A stretch of 64,000 bases of DNA from Flavobacteriaceae bacterium (GTDB lineage: Bacteria > Bacteroidota > Bacteroidia > Flavobacteriales > Flavobacteriaceae), in the NCBI GenBank assembly GCA_028279515.1, contig JANQNQ010000002.1, forward strand, positions 248,001 through 312,000, written 5' to 3'. Under the pieces are notes generated by a model that saw only the letters and a program-made list of their open reading frames with translations, ran no database searches and had not been told where the DNA came from. Shown one piece after another: positions 40,413-47,665 of the stretch (the first letter of the stretch is position 1; every line of letters starts with the position of its first letter). The position numbers and the translations under genes are program-made.

Positions 40413-40454
40413 GCCACGAACCCGCCTGTACCAGTCGGGCAGGTTCATGAATAT
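40413..40454 (+). repeat. 42-bp dispersed imperfect palindrome, copy 2
   Basis: Same element as 8347-8388, same orientation, 39 of 42 positions identical by eye. The arms GAACCCGCC and GGGCAGGTTC pair better in this copy. Confidence 0.8.
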
Positions 40455-40488
40455 TTTCTTGGCTCTTTCCTTTAATTCAACACCCAAA

Positions 40489-40578
40489 ATCTCACATCTC
40501 ACATCTCACATCTCATATCTCATATCTCATATCTCATATCTCATATCTCATATCTCATATCTCATATCTCATATCTCA
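40489..40578 (+). repeat. 7-bp microsatellite ATCTCAC/ATCTCAT
   Basis: Three units of ATCTCAC followed by nine of ATCTCAT (40489-40572) and a partial ATCTCAA, then TACTAAC and TACTTTC. The same word occurs as single units in other spacers. It lies about 135 bp before the DUF2141 start. Confidence 0.9.
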
Positions 40579-40711
40579 ATACTAACTACTTTCCGATAAA
40601 AAACAATTCAACCTTAAAAAACTACAATTCAGTAGCTTTTGTTTCTCTTTTTTTTTGGTTTGAAAGACTTTTGGGGTGTAATCATTTAACGAACAGTAAA
40701 ACACATACACC

Positions 40712-41176
40712 ATGAAAAATTCAAAAACACTAGCAGCCAAGAGAAACACTATCGTAGCCTTTGCTTTATTGATCTTAACGTCTTTTGGTATCAACAAGGC
40801 CATCGCTCAAGACGATGCTGAAAAAGGAATCACTATCACCGTAATCACTGACAATCTTTTAAACGATGATGGAAAGGCCATCTTTGCACTTCACACTACT
40901 GAGACCTTCATGAAAGGACCTGGGATTCAAAATGCACAGGCCGAAATCAAAGACGGAAAAGTAGAGGTCACCTTCACCAATGTAGCTCCTGGCACCTATG
41001 CTATCATGGGATTGCACGATGCAAACGACAACCAACGAATGGACTTCGAGGCAAACGGAATGCCTAAAGAAAGTTACGGTATGAGTGGTAACGAAATGTC
41101 TTTTGGTCCACCACAATTTGACAGTGCCAAATTTGAAGTAACCAATGAAGATCTTACTTTCAACATTAGATTCTAA
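40712..41176 (+). CDS. DUF2141 domain secreted protein
   Basis: 154 residues. A long signal peptide (basic start, then IVAFALLILTSFGINKAIAQ with cleavage after IAQ). The mature domain is a beta-sandwich of the DUF2141 type: GKAIFALHTTETFM, VEVTFTNVAPGTYAIMGLHDANDNQRMD (core APGTYAIMGLHDANDN) and GMPKESYGMSGN, with acidic residues that may bind calcium. Role unknown. Its upstream region carries the 7-bp microsatellite; a strong terminator follows. Confidence 0.87.
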   Translation: MKNSKTLAAKRNTIVAFALLILTSFGINKAIAQDDAEKGITITVITDNLLNDDGKAIFALHTTETFMKGPGIQNAQAEIKDGKVEVTFTNVAPGTYAIMGLHDANDNQRMDFEANGMPKESYGMSGNEMSFGPPQFDSAKFEVTNEDLTFNIRF

Positions 41177-41200
41177 TAAACAACCTCATCAATCAAATCA

Positions 41201-41228
41201 AAAAAAGCCGCTTTCGAGCGGCTTTTTT
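41201..41228. terminator. Bidirectional terminator
   Basis: AAAAAGCCGCT / AGCGGCTTTTT around a TTCG loop, between convergent DUF2141 and dps genes. Confidence 0.92.
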
Positions 41229-41247
41229 CAATGAATAGATTTTCAAA

Positions 41248-41727
41248 CTATATCGCCTGATTTAACCATGCCTTCATCATCCAAACGGTCTTTTCCTGCT
41301 CGGTGATGAAATCACTCATCATCGAATTGGTTCCTTCATCACTGGCTTCATCGGCCAATTCCAAAAGCTGTCGTTCTATCGTTAACAAGGCAGTTAGAGA
41401 CATCACGATTAGCTGAACTGCTTCGGTATCTTTGACAATGTCCTTTCCGACAGGGACTTCTGCACCATCCATATAATCCGCAAATGTGTGCAGCGGTGTT
41501 CCGCCCAAGGTAAGGATACGTTCAGCTATCTCATCAACCTTCACGTTTGCATCAGTGTATAACTCTTCAAACTTTGCGTGTAAGTCAAAGAAGTTAGGTC
41601 CTTTGATGTTCCAATGAATTCCGCGTAAATTCTGATAATAGATCTGAAAATTTGACAATAGGACATTTAATCGCTTTGTCAAAACCTGTGTCTTTCCTAT
41701 ATCTAATCCTAAACTATTTAATTGCAT
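41248..41727 (-). CDS. dps: Dps-family ferritin-like DNA-protection protein
   Basis: 159 residues from the ATG at 41727; the longer frame to 41793 contains the promoter. Four-helix ferritin fold with the ferroxidase ligands: LRGIHWNIKGPNFFDLHAKFEELY (core GIHWNIKGPNFFDLH) and the D/E residues of helix B (DANVKVDEIAERIL). It oxidises and stores iron using hydrogen peroxide and protects DNA. Divergent from the OxyR gene 113 bp away, an arrangement that suggests direct OxyR control. Confidence 0.92.
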   Translation of the reverse strand: MQLNSLGLDIGKTQVLTKRLNVLLSNFQIYYQNLRGIHWNIKGPNFFDLHAKFEELYTDANVKVDEIAERILTLGGTPLHTFADYMDGAEVPVGKDIVKDTEAVQLIVMSLTALLTIERQLLELADEASDEGTNSMMSDFITEQEKTVWMMKAWLNQAI

Positions 41728-41759
41728 AATAACTCTGTTTTTGTTTATTGATTTCTTTT

Positions 41760-41767
41760 CAAAATTA
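41760..41767 (-). promoter_or_regulatory. -7 box of dps
   Basis: On the minus strand TAATTTTG (TAnnTTTG), 32 nt before the ATG. No -33 TTTG; activator dependence on OxyR would explain that. Confidence 0.5.
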
Positions 41768-41840
41768 GTCTGTAAATAATCCGTTATTATCATAAATTTT
41801 ATCGATAGTTTTTATATTTTTATCACCTAAACCTATAATA

Positions 41841-42779
41841 ATGACCATCACCCAACTACAATACGTATTGGCCGTAGCCGAACATCAAAACTTTACGCTC
41901 GCGGCCGAAAAATCATTTGTCACACAACCAACTTTGAGTATGCAGATTCAAAAGCTTGAAGACGAATTGGATATTCAGATCTTTGATCGCAGTAAGAAGC
42001 CTATTCAACTCACAGAGATTGGAAAAATGATCGTAGAGCAGGCACGAAACATTGTGAACGAATCGGACCGCATGCAGGACATCGTAGATCAGCAAAAGGG
42101 GTTCATTGGCGGAGAATTCAAACTCGGAATCATTCCTACGGTAATGCCTACCCTATTGCCCATGTTCTTGATGAACTTCACGAAAAAGTACCCGAAAGTA
42201 CATCTGAAGATCGAAGAGATGACCACAGAGAACATTATTCAGCGCTTAAACGAAGGACATATTGATGCGGCTATCGCTGCCACTCCTCTTGAACACGAGC
42301 AGATCAAAGAGCGTGTTTTATACTATGAGCCTTTTGTGGCCTATGTGCCAAGAAACCATTCGTTATCAAAACAAGAAAAGATATCAGCGCAAGATTTGGA
42401 TTTAGACTCGGTACTGTTGCTTCAGGACGGGCACTGTTTTAGAAATAGTATCATCAACTTGTGCAAGGCGCCTAAACATGAAAAAGGTCCTGGTTTTCAA
42501 TTACAAAGTGGAAGTTTTGAGACGCTTGTGAAATTATCAAATGAAGGCTTGGGAATGACCCTTCTGCCCTATCTTCATACACTAGACATGTCGCAAACTG
42601 AACAAGACCAACTAAAACATTTCGAGGAGCCTACCCCTGCTAGAGAAGTGAGTATCATCTATCACAAAAGTGAGCTAAAGATGCAGATTATCGAAGCGCT
42701 TCATGAAGTAACTTCTGGAGTTATTCGTGGTGCTATCGCTTTTCAAAACGTAGATATCGTAAGTCCGTTGGACAAATAA
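41841..42779 (+). CDS. oxyR: OxyR, hydrogen peroxide-sensing LysR-type regulator
   Basis: 312 residues. N-terminal winged helix-turn-helix (QLQYVLAVAEHQNFTLAAEK; LSMQIQKLEDEL), LysR substrate domain, and the redox pair C199 and C208 (GHCFRNSIINLC), with the same spacing and the same numbering as in E. coli OxyR. Peroxide oxidises the pair to a disulfide and turns the protein into an activator. The divergent neighbour is dps, a classical OxyR target. An intrinsic terminator follows the stop. Confidence 0.94.
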   Translation: MTITQLQYVLAVAEHQNFTLAAEKSFVTQPTLSMQIQKLEDELDIQIFDRSKKPIQLTEIGKMIVEQARNIVNESDRMQDIVDQQKGFIGGEFKLGIIPTVMPTLLPMFLMNFTKKYPKVHLKIEEMTTENIIQRLNEGHIDAAIAATPLEHEQIKERVLYYEPFVAYVPRNHSLSKQEKISAQDLDLDSVLLLQDGHCFRNSIINLCKAPKHEKGPGFQLQSGSFETLVKLSNEGLGMTLLPYLHTLDMSQTEQDQLKHFEEPTPAREVSIIYHKSELKMQIIEALHEVTSGVIRGAIAFQNVDIVSPLDK

Positions 42780-42805
42780 TAATATCCATGCATAACAACC
42801 AAAAT

Positions 42806-42832
42806 GAAAAAGCCTCCTTTCGGAGGCTTTTT
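42806..42832. terminator. Bidirectional terminator
   Basis: AAAAAGCCTCC / GGAGGCTTTTT with loop TTTC between oxyR and the convergent small gene. Confidence 0.92.
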
Positions 42833-43018
42833 CTATGGATTTAAATAGATTAAACATTGATTCAACTCGGGTTTACCTTGGATATAATGTTGGATCCAAA
42901 TTCGTAACTCATCGAGTTCGTAGGGGAGTAAGCGTTGTACCGCTTTTTCTAATTCTTTACAGAACAAGTTGCTGTCAAAACTTACCTTTTTGAGTACCGT
43001 CTTGGTATACTCGAACAT
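42833..43018 (-). CDS. Small conserved helical protein
   Basis: 61 residues from the ATG at 43018; in-frame ATGs at 43030 and 43069 are possible. The sequence FEYTKTVLKKVSFDSNLFCKEL matches, from memory, a short cytoplasmic protein widespread in Flavobacteriia (FxYxKTVLxKVSFDxxLFxKEL). It is all-helical with mixed charges and has no known role. The last codons lie against the oxyR terminator. Confidence 0.65.
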   Translation of the reverse strand: MFEYTKTVLKKVSFDSNLFCKELEKAVQRLLPYELDELRIWIQHYIQGKPELNQCLIYLNP

Positions 43019-43184
43019 AGCTCTTGCCATAAGTAATGAACGAATTAAAGGTTGATTTGTTATCACCAAAATAACGAAAAGATTTGACTTTATATTGTTT
43101 TCGAAAAGTTAAAGTTATCCCCAAAAATGTTAAGTCTTTGTTTCGCGAACCAAACACTCAGTATTTATAGGCTTTTCGTAAGGG

Positions 43185-43985
43185 TTAAAAAGAATTGTCT
43201 CCGTCAAGAATATTTCCTAGTCCACCCAGTAGACTTCCTTCACCTTTGTCTTTGCCACCACCTCTTGGCGCTGCGGCCAGTACTCTTCCGGCCAAACGAC
43301 TAAAAGGAAGTGACTGTACATAGACTGTACCTGGTCCGCGCAAGGTAGCGAAAAAGAGTCCTTCACCACCAAAGACCGTGTTTTTGATGCCGCCTACAAA
43401 TTCGATGTCATAGGTCATGTCTTTGGTGAAGCCAACAACGCATCCCGTGTCTACCTTCATTACTTCGCCTGGAGCCAAGGTCTTTCTTGCCATGGTTCCG
43501 CCGGCGTGAACAAAGGCCATGCCGTCGCCTTCAAGACGCTGCATAATAAAACCCTCACCTCCGAACAATCCACGGCCCAATTTCTTAGAGAATTCTATCC
43601 CAACGGTCACGCCTTTGGCCGCACATAGAAAGGCATCTTTTTGGCAAACAAACTTTCCGCCAAACTCTGTGAGGTCAATCGGAATGATCTTACCAGGATA
43701 TGGTGAAGCAAAGCTCACCTTCTTCTTCCCCATTTCATCGTTTAGAAAGGCAGTCATGAACAGACTTTCACCTGTTAATAAACGTTTTCCTGCAGAGAAT
43801 AGTTTCCCGAGAACTCCTTTATCTTGATTAGAACCATCACCAAATATGGTGTCCATTTTAATGCCATTGTCCATCATCATGAAGCTTCCCGCTTCAGCGA
43901 TAACGGCCTCTTGAGGATCTAATTCGATCTCAACGTATTGCATTTCTTCACCATAAATGTGATAATCGATTTCGTGTGATGTCAT
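43185..43985 (-). CDS. AIM24 / TIGR00266 family protein
   Basis: 266 residues. Beta-helix-like repeats with many glycines: EAVIAEAGSFMMMDNGIKM, KRLLTGESLFMTAFLND, GGEGFIMQRLEGDGMAFVHAGG (core GEGFIMQRLEGDGMAFVHA), GGEGLFFATLRGPGTVYVQSLPF (core GLFFATLRGPGTVYVQSLP) and a C-terminal Gly-rich tail. This is TIGR00266, related to mitochondrial AIM24. Cytoplasmic; function unknown. The start codon is preceded by an A/T-rich leader and, 57 nt away, a TACTnnn repeat array in gene sense. Confidence 0.88.
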   Translation of the reverse strand: MTSHEIDYHIYGEEMQYVEIELDPQEAVIAEAGSFMMMDNGIKMDTIFGDGSNQDKGVLGKLFSAGKRLLTGESLFMTAFLNDEMGKKKVSFASPYPGKIIPIDLTEFGGKFVCQKDAFLCAAKGVTVGIEFSKKLGRGLFGGEGFIMQRLEGDGMAFVHAGGTMARKTLAPGEVMKVDTGCVVGFTKDMTYDIEFVGGIKNTVFGGEGLFFATLRGPGTVYVQSLPFSRLAGRVLAAAPRGGGKDKGEGSLLGGLGNILDGDNSF

Positions 43986-44042
43986 AGTAGTTTTTTTAGT
44001 TGTTACGTTTATGTGTTGAAGGAAATACTATTTTGTTACAAG

Positions 44043-44096
44043 GAAAGTATAAAGTAGTTAGTATTGAGTACTAAGTATTAAGTACAGAGTACAAAG
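44043..44096 (-). repeat. 7-bp-period TACTnnn array
   Basis: On the minus strand CTTTG, TACTCTG, TACTTAA, TACTTAG, TACTCAA, TACTAAC, TACTTTA, TACTTTC, read toward the AIM24 start. Confidence 0.85.
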
Positions 44097-44150
44097 ATAA
44101 ATGTTGCCCTAGTCATCCAAAGCTCAGAGAACGAAGGGTTGAGATGTGCT

Positions 44151-44190
44151 AATTGTTTAATGAACCAATATAGCAATACAGCAATAGACA
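44151..44190 (+). repeat. 8-bp-period AATnnnnn array
   Basis: AATTGTTT, AATGAACC, AATATAGC, AATACAGC, AATAGACA. Not attached to a stop codon. Confidence 0.7.
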
Positions 44191-44257
44191 TATGATTAGG
44201 AATTCGTCAATACTCTATGTCAAGGGCTTGGTTACCAACAATCATCAACACTACTAA

Positions 44258-44310
44258 CATTAATGAATTGTTACATTAATACATTATCACATTAAGGCAT
44301 TAATTCATTT
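44258..44310 (-). repeat. 8-bp-period AATGnnnn array overlapping a gene end
   Basis: Plus-strand units CATTAATG, AATTGTTA, CATTAATA, CATTATCA, CATTAAGG, CATTAATT, CATTT. In gene sense the first word AATGAATT supplies the last two codons (Met-Asn) and the TAA stop of the DUF4442 gene. Confidence 0.85.
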
Positions 44311-44761
44311 GTTTCACCCGAACAGTCCATTCAAAATTAAAGGTGGAAACAACAACTCCCTCGGTATTGACACCTACAGCTTGCATCCAAATGGTTTGCC
44401 CCTCGCCTGTCGCAATGGTCTTTTCCAGCGCTTCTTGTATTTTGTCGCCATCATTACAGGTAAACGTGATTCTCCCTGTGGCCTTTTTCGAAAAGTTGGC
44501 ATTGTTGTTGGCCACAAGCATTGAGATTCTCTTTCCAGTTTCACGGATCTGTGCCGTAACCATGGCTCCAGTTGTCAACTCGGCAGCCATTCCCTGAACT
44601 GCCCAAAACATCGAGTTGAAAGGATTTTGATTGATCCATCGATGCTTTACCGACACGACGCAAGTTTTTTCATTGATACTTTTTACACGTACTCCACACA
44701 ACCATGCAGATGGTAACTTAAACATTGTGAAGGTATTGAGTTTTCTGGGAGTTATTTTCAT
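44300..44761 (-). CDS. DUF4442 hotdog-fold protein
   Basis: 153 residues. Hotdog-fold thioesterase-like pattern of DUF4442: WLCGVRVKSINEKTCVVSVKHRWINQNPFNSMFWAVQGMAAELTTG (core NPFNSMFWAVQGMAAELTTG). The family is close to acyl-CoA thioesterases, but most members are uncharacterised. Cytoplasmic. The final Met-Asn-stop is written by an 8-bp repeat array, so the extreme C-terminus is not ancestral. No partner gene in the same direction nearby. Confidence 0.82.
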   Translation of the reverse strand: MKITPRKLNTFTMFKLPSAWLCGVRVKSINEKTCVVSVKHRWINQNPFNSMFWAVQGMAAELTTGAMVTAQIRETGKRISMLVANNNANFSKKATGRITFTCNDGDKIQEALEKTIATGEGQTIWMQAVGVNTEGVVVSTFNFEWTVRVKQMN

Positions 44762-44855
44762 TTCATCTTGTATTACATGCCCTAAAATATTGAAAATAAA
44801 TGAACTTTTAGGAAATATCGAAATCTTAAATTTTTGTTAAAATTAAGTACTATGT

Positions 44856-44888
44856 TTTGCATAATACCTGTTTTTAGATATATATTTG
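44856..44888 (+). promoter_or_regulatory. Full Bacteroidota promoter of the DUF4870-PadR-PspC operon
   Basis: TTTG (44856-44859), 21-nt spacer, TATATTTG (44881-44888), matching the TTTG-N19-21-TAnnTTTG consensus. The transcript would have a leader of roughly 130 nt before the first ATG. Confidence 0.75.
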
Positions 44889-45029
44889 CATAGAAGAGTA
44901 AATGGTATAGACAGGAATTATATGGTTTTACCAACTAATTTTATGAAAGTTCCGGGCTTTTAAAATAATCGATCAACCAATAATTACCAACTATCAAAAA
45001 ACACTCGACCAATCAATTTCATCAAAAAA

Positions 45030-45500
45030 ATGGACTCATCAATCAACAAACATCAAAAAACATTGGCTGCCATCGTGCACCTTTCGACCTTTAGTAAATA
45101 CATCATCCCTTTCGGAAATTTTATTTTACCATTGGTATTATGGACATCTAACAAGAATGATTCTGATTACATCGATCATCATGGTAAGCAAGCCATCAAT
45201 TTTCAGATCAGCATCTTACTCTATAGTATCATCTTAGGGTTATTGGCTATTCCGTTCTTTGTTTCATGGGCTTGGGATTTTATAGGATTCATCGACCTAT
45301 TAGAGCACAATGAACACAAAGTGAACTTCAGATTTCACAGATATTCTGGCTTTGGGCCTTCGTGGATATATGTGATCGTAGCCGGAGTAATGGCCTTAGG
45401 ACTCTTAGTTCTGGATGTGTTTTGCACCATTGCAGCGACCATCAAGGCCAATGAGGGGCAATTGTATCGCTATCCATTGACCATCAATTTCATCAAATAA
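45030..45500 (+). CDS. DUF4870 domain membrane protein
   Basis: 156 residues with three membrane segments. DUF4870 signature: TLAAIVHLSTFSKYIIPFGNFILPLVLW (core AAIVHLSTFSKYIIPFGN), DYIDHHGKQAINFQISILLY (core HHGKQAINFQISI) and the last helix WIYVIVAGVMALGLLVLDVF. First gene of an operon with PadR, PspC and GIN-domain genes. Probably part of an envelope stress response; this is inferred from neighbours only. Confidence 0.85.
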   Translation: MDSSINKHQKTLAAIVHLSTFSKYIIPFGNFILPLVLWTSNKNDSDYIDHHGKQAINFQISILLYSIILGLLAIPFFVSWAWDFIGFIDLLEHNEHKVNFRFHRYSGFGPSWIYVIVAGVMALGLLVLDVFCTIAATIKANEGQLYRYPLTINFIK

Positions 45501-45505
45501 CATCA

Positions 45506-45545
45506 ATCAAAACGAACAGTAATTCATCAATCAAAAAACGAACAG
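45506..45545 (+). repeat. Direct repeats of an AAAACGAACAGT leader word
   Basis: ATCAAAACGAACAGT (45506-45520) and ATCAAAAAACGAACAGT (45529-45545), 24 nt apart, before the PadR gene. A third copy (TCAAAACGAACAGT, 47651-47664) lies directly before the GIN-domain gene ATG. Confidence 0.65.
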
Positions 45546-45568
45546 TTTAACTTAAGAATCATGACACA

Positions 45569-45913
45569 ATGAAGATAGAAAACACAAAAGCACAAATGCG
45601 TAAAGGCGTCCTAGAGTACTGCATCTTGTCCATCCTTCAGGATGAGGACAAGTACGCCTCAGAAATTCTAGGAACGTTAAAAGACGCAAAGATGCTTGTG
45701 GTAGAAGGAACCATATATCCACTACTTACAAGATTAAAAAATGCAGGACTCCTCAATTACCGTTGGGAAGAATCTACCTCAGGGCCGCCAAGAAAATACT
45801 ATGCCTTGACCGAAATAGGAAAATCATTTCTAAAAGAACTCGATAATACTTGGGGCGAGCTCCAAAATGCAGTATCTATTGTAACAAGCCAAAAAACAAC
45901 AAGCAATGAATAA
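45569..45913 (+). CDS. PadR-family transcriptional regulator
   Basis: 114 residues. PadR winged helix: MRKGVLEYCILSILQDEDKYASEILGTLK (core GVLEYCILSILQDEDKYA) and the signature VVEGTIYPLLTRLKNAGLLNYRWEESTSGPPRKYYALTEIGK (core EGTIYPLLTRLKNAGLL). It probably represses this operon and dissociates on an unknown signal. Overlaps the PspC gene by 8 nt. Confidence 0.93.
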   Translation: MKIENTKAQMRKGVLEYCILSILQDEDKYASEILGTLKDAKMLVVEGTIYPLLTRLKNAGLLNYRWEESTSGPPRKYYALTEIGKSFLKELDNTWGELQNAVSIVTSQKTTSNE

Positions 45914-47627
45914 GACAATCAATATAAATTTAGCAGGCACATTTTTTCACATCGATGAAGATGCGTACAATAAATTGCAGCGCTATCTGAATGCGATAAA
46001 GCGATCATTCACCGATTCGCAGGGAAGGGACGAGATCATTGCTGACATCGAAGCTCGCATCGCCGAACTTTTTGCAGAAAAGGTTGAACACGACAGACAG
46101 GTGATCGGAATGAAGGAAGTCGACGCTGTCATCAAGGTAATGGGACAACCAGAAGATTATCTTGTTGATGACGAAATCTTTGAAGATGGACCTAGAAACC
46201 AATCTTCTACTAGAAAAGAATACAAAAAACTCTATAGAGATACCGAAAGTCAATACATCAGCGGTGTATCATCGGGATTAAGCCATTACTTAGGAATCGA
46301 TACAGTTTGGGTTCGATTGTTATGGATCTTCTTGACCTTTATAACAGGAGGTACCGTAATCTTGATCTATATCTTGCTTTGGGTATTGGTACCCGAAGCT
46401 GGTACCACCGCCGAAAAACTTTCTATGCGGGGAAAGCCGGTTAACATCTCAAATATTGAACAAAAGGTCAAAGAAGGGTTTGAAGATGTTGCAGACAAAG
46501 TAAAAAGTGTCGACTACGACAAAATGGGAACCAAGGCCAAGTCTGGCGCCCGCTCCTTCTTTGATGCTATAGGTGACATCATCCTATTCTTTTTCAAAAT
46601 ATTTGCAAAGTTCATCGGAATCATCCTGATCATCGTTGGTGCAGCCACCCTAATCGGATTGTTCATCGGATTATTCACCGCAGGAACATTAGATTTCATG
46701 GGACTTCCTGAAGAGTTCTCGCATTTCGTAGTGACTTCTTCGACACCCGTATGGCTCATTAGTTTATTGACATTCTTTGCCGTTGGAATTCCGTTCTTCT
46801 TCATATTCATTCTTGGACTGAAGATCTTGGTTAGCAACTTAAAATCTATTGGAAGGCCAGCCAAGTTTACGCTATTCGCCGTTTGGTTACTATCTGTGAT
46901 GGGACTGATCATCGTAGGCGTTCGTGAAGCTACCGAGCATGCTTTTACTGGGACTGTTTCTGAACAAGAAGAAGTATATATAGCGCAGCAAGACACCATG
47001 AGAATCTTTATGGTAGAAGATGAGGCCTACGAAAATCGTTACTTCGGAAGCTCGAGATTTGACCTTACTGAGGACAATGACGGCAATAAAATGATCTATT
47101 CGGAAGATATTTTCCTTAGAATACGTCGCTCACAAGATTCGACGACTTATCTAAAGGTTGAAAAGGAAGCCGAAGGGCGTTCATACAAAAACGCAAGAGA
47201 GCATGCATCTCAGATAGAATACAGCTATCAAGTTTATGACGACAAGTTAAACTTGAACAAGTATTTCCTTACAGATGTACAATACAGACATCGTGATCAA
47301 GAGATCAACCTTACGCTGTATATTCCAGAAGGAAAGACCATTTATTTAGACAGAAGCACTCGTAACTTCATCTCGAGAACAAACAACAATGACATGGGCT
47401 ATTACAGAAGGGATATGGCCGGACACCTTTGGAAAATGGGTGATGGTATCCTAGAATGCCAGGATTGCCCAGACAAGAGTGACGATCTTGAGATCGAAGA
47501 AGACGAAGACAAAAGCAACATCACCATTGATGAGAACGGCATCGACGTTGACATCAAAAAAGATGATGACGAATTTAAAATGAAGATCGATGACGAAGGC
47601 GTCGAGATCAAAAGTAACAACATCTAA
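45906..47627 (+). CDS. PspC-domain multi-pass membrane protein
   Basis: 573 residues. A soluble N-terminal part (1-95, DEIIADIEARIAELFAEKV), a PspC domain at about 104-165 (QYISGVSSGLSHYLGID ... LIYILLWVLVPEAGT), then further membrane helices around 228-255, 278-310 and 320-336. A long soluble C-terminal domain ends in a very acidic tail (EIEEDEDKSNITIDENGIDVD and related). PspC proteins belong to envelope-stress systems. Bacteroidota commonly pair this architecture with PadR and head-GIN proteins. It overlaps PadR by 8 nt. Confidence 0.88.
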   Translation: MNKTININLAGTFFHIDEDAYNKLQRYLNAIKRSFTDSQGRDEIIADIEARIAELFAEKVEHDRQVIGMKEVDAVIKVMGQPEDYLVDDEIFEDGPRNQSSTRKEYKKLYRDTESQYISGVSSGLSHYLGIDTVWVRLLWIFLTFITGGTVILIYILLWVLVPEAGTTAEKLSMRGKPVNISNIEQKVKEGFEDVADKVKSVDYDKMGTKAKSGARSFFDAIGDIILFFFKIFAKFIGIILIIVGAATLIGLFIGLFTAGTLDFMGLPEEFSHFVVTSSTPVWLISLLTFFAVGIPFFFIFILGLKILVSNLKSIGRPAKFTLFAVWLLSVMGLIIVGVREATEHAFTGTVSEQEEVYIAQQDTMRIFMVEDEAYENRYFGSSRFDLTEDNDGNKMIYSEDIFLRIRRSQDSTTYLKVEKEAEGRSYKNAREHASQIEYSYQVYDDKLNLNKYFLTDVQYRHRDQEINLTLYIPEGKTIYLDRSTRNFISRTNNNDMGYYRRDMAGHLWKMGDGILECQDCPDKSDDLEIEEDEDKSNITIDENGIDVDIKKDDDEFKMKIDDEGVEIKSNNI

Positions 47628-47665
47628 TTAGTATCAACAACAACCATCATTCAAAACGAACAGTT

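Larger units (their letters stand above)
40309..40711. other. Repeat-filled spacer ahead of the DUF2141 gene
   Basis: About 400 bp with no credible gene. It holds an ATTCCC-N8-GGGAAT-type palindrome (40330-40349), short TATTGAG words (40363-40381), the second copy of the 42-bp palindrome (40413-40454) and a 7-bp microsatellite (40489-40578). A 67-codon open frame across the microsatellite is an artefact of the repeat. Confidence 0.75.
43986..44299. other. Repeat-filled spacer between AIM24 and DUF4442 genes
   Basis: About 310 bp without a gene. Contains a 7-bp array (44043-44096), an 8-bp array (44151-44190) and the array at 44258-44310. A CAAGGGCTTGG word at 44221 recalls the hairpins at 9966 and 17223. 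Confidence 0.7.

Noticed and set aside
40489-40578. Possible CRISPR array
   Set aside because: Units are 7 bp and directly joined, with no unique spacers and no cas genes in the window.
40396-40599. 67-codon open frame encoding a repeated ISYLISH-type peptide
   Set aside because: The peptide is a translation of the 7-bp microsatellite and the 42-bp palindrome; no gene is supported.
46514-46999. 161-codon frame opposite the PspC gene
   Set aside because: Antisense shadow of membrane helices; composition follows the sense gene.
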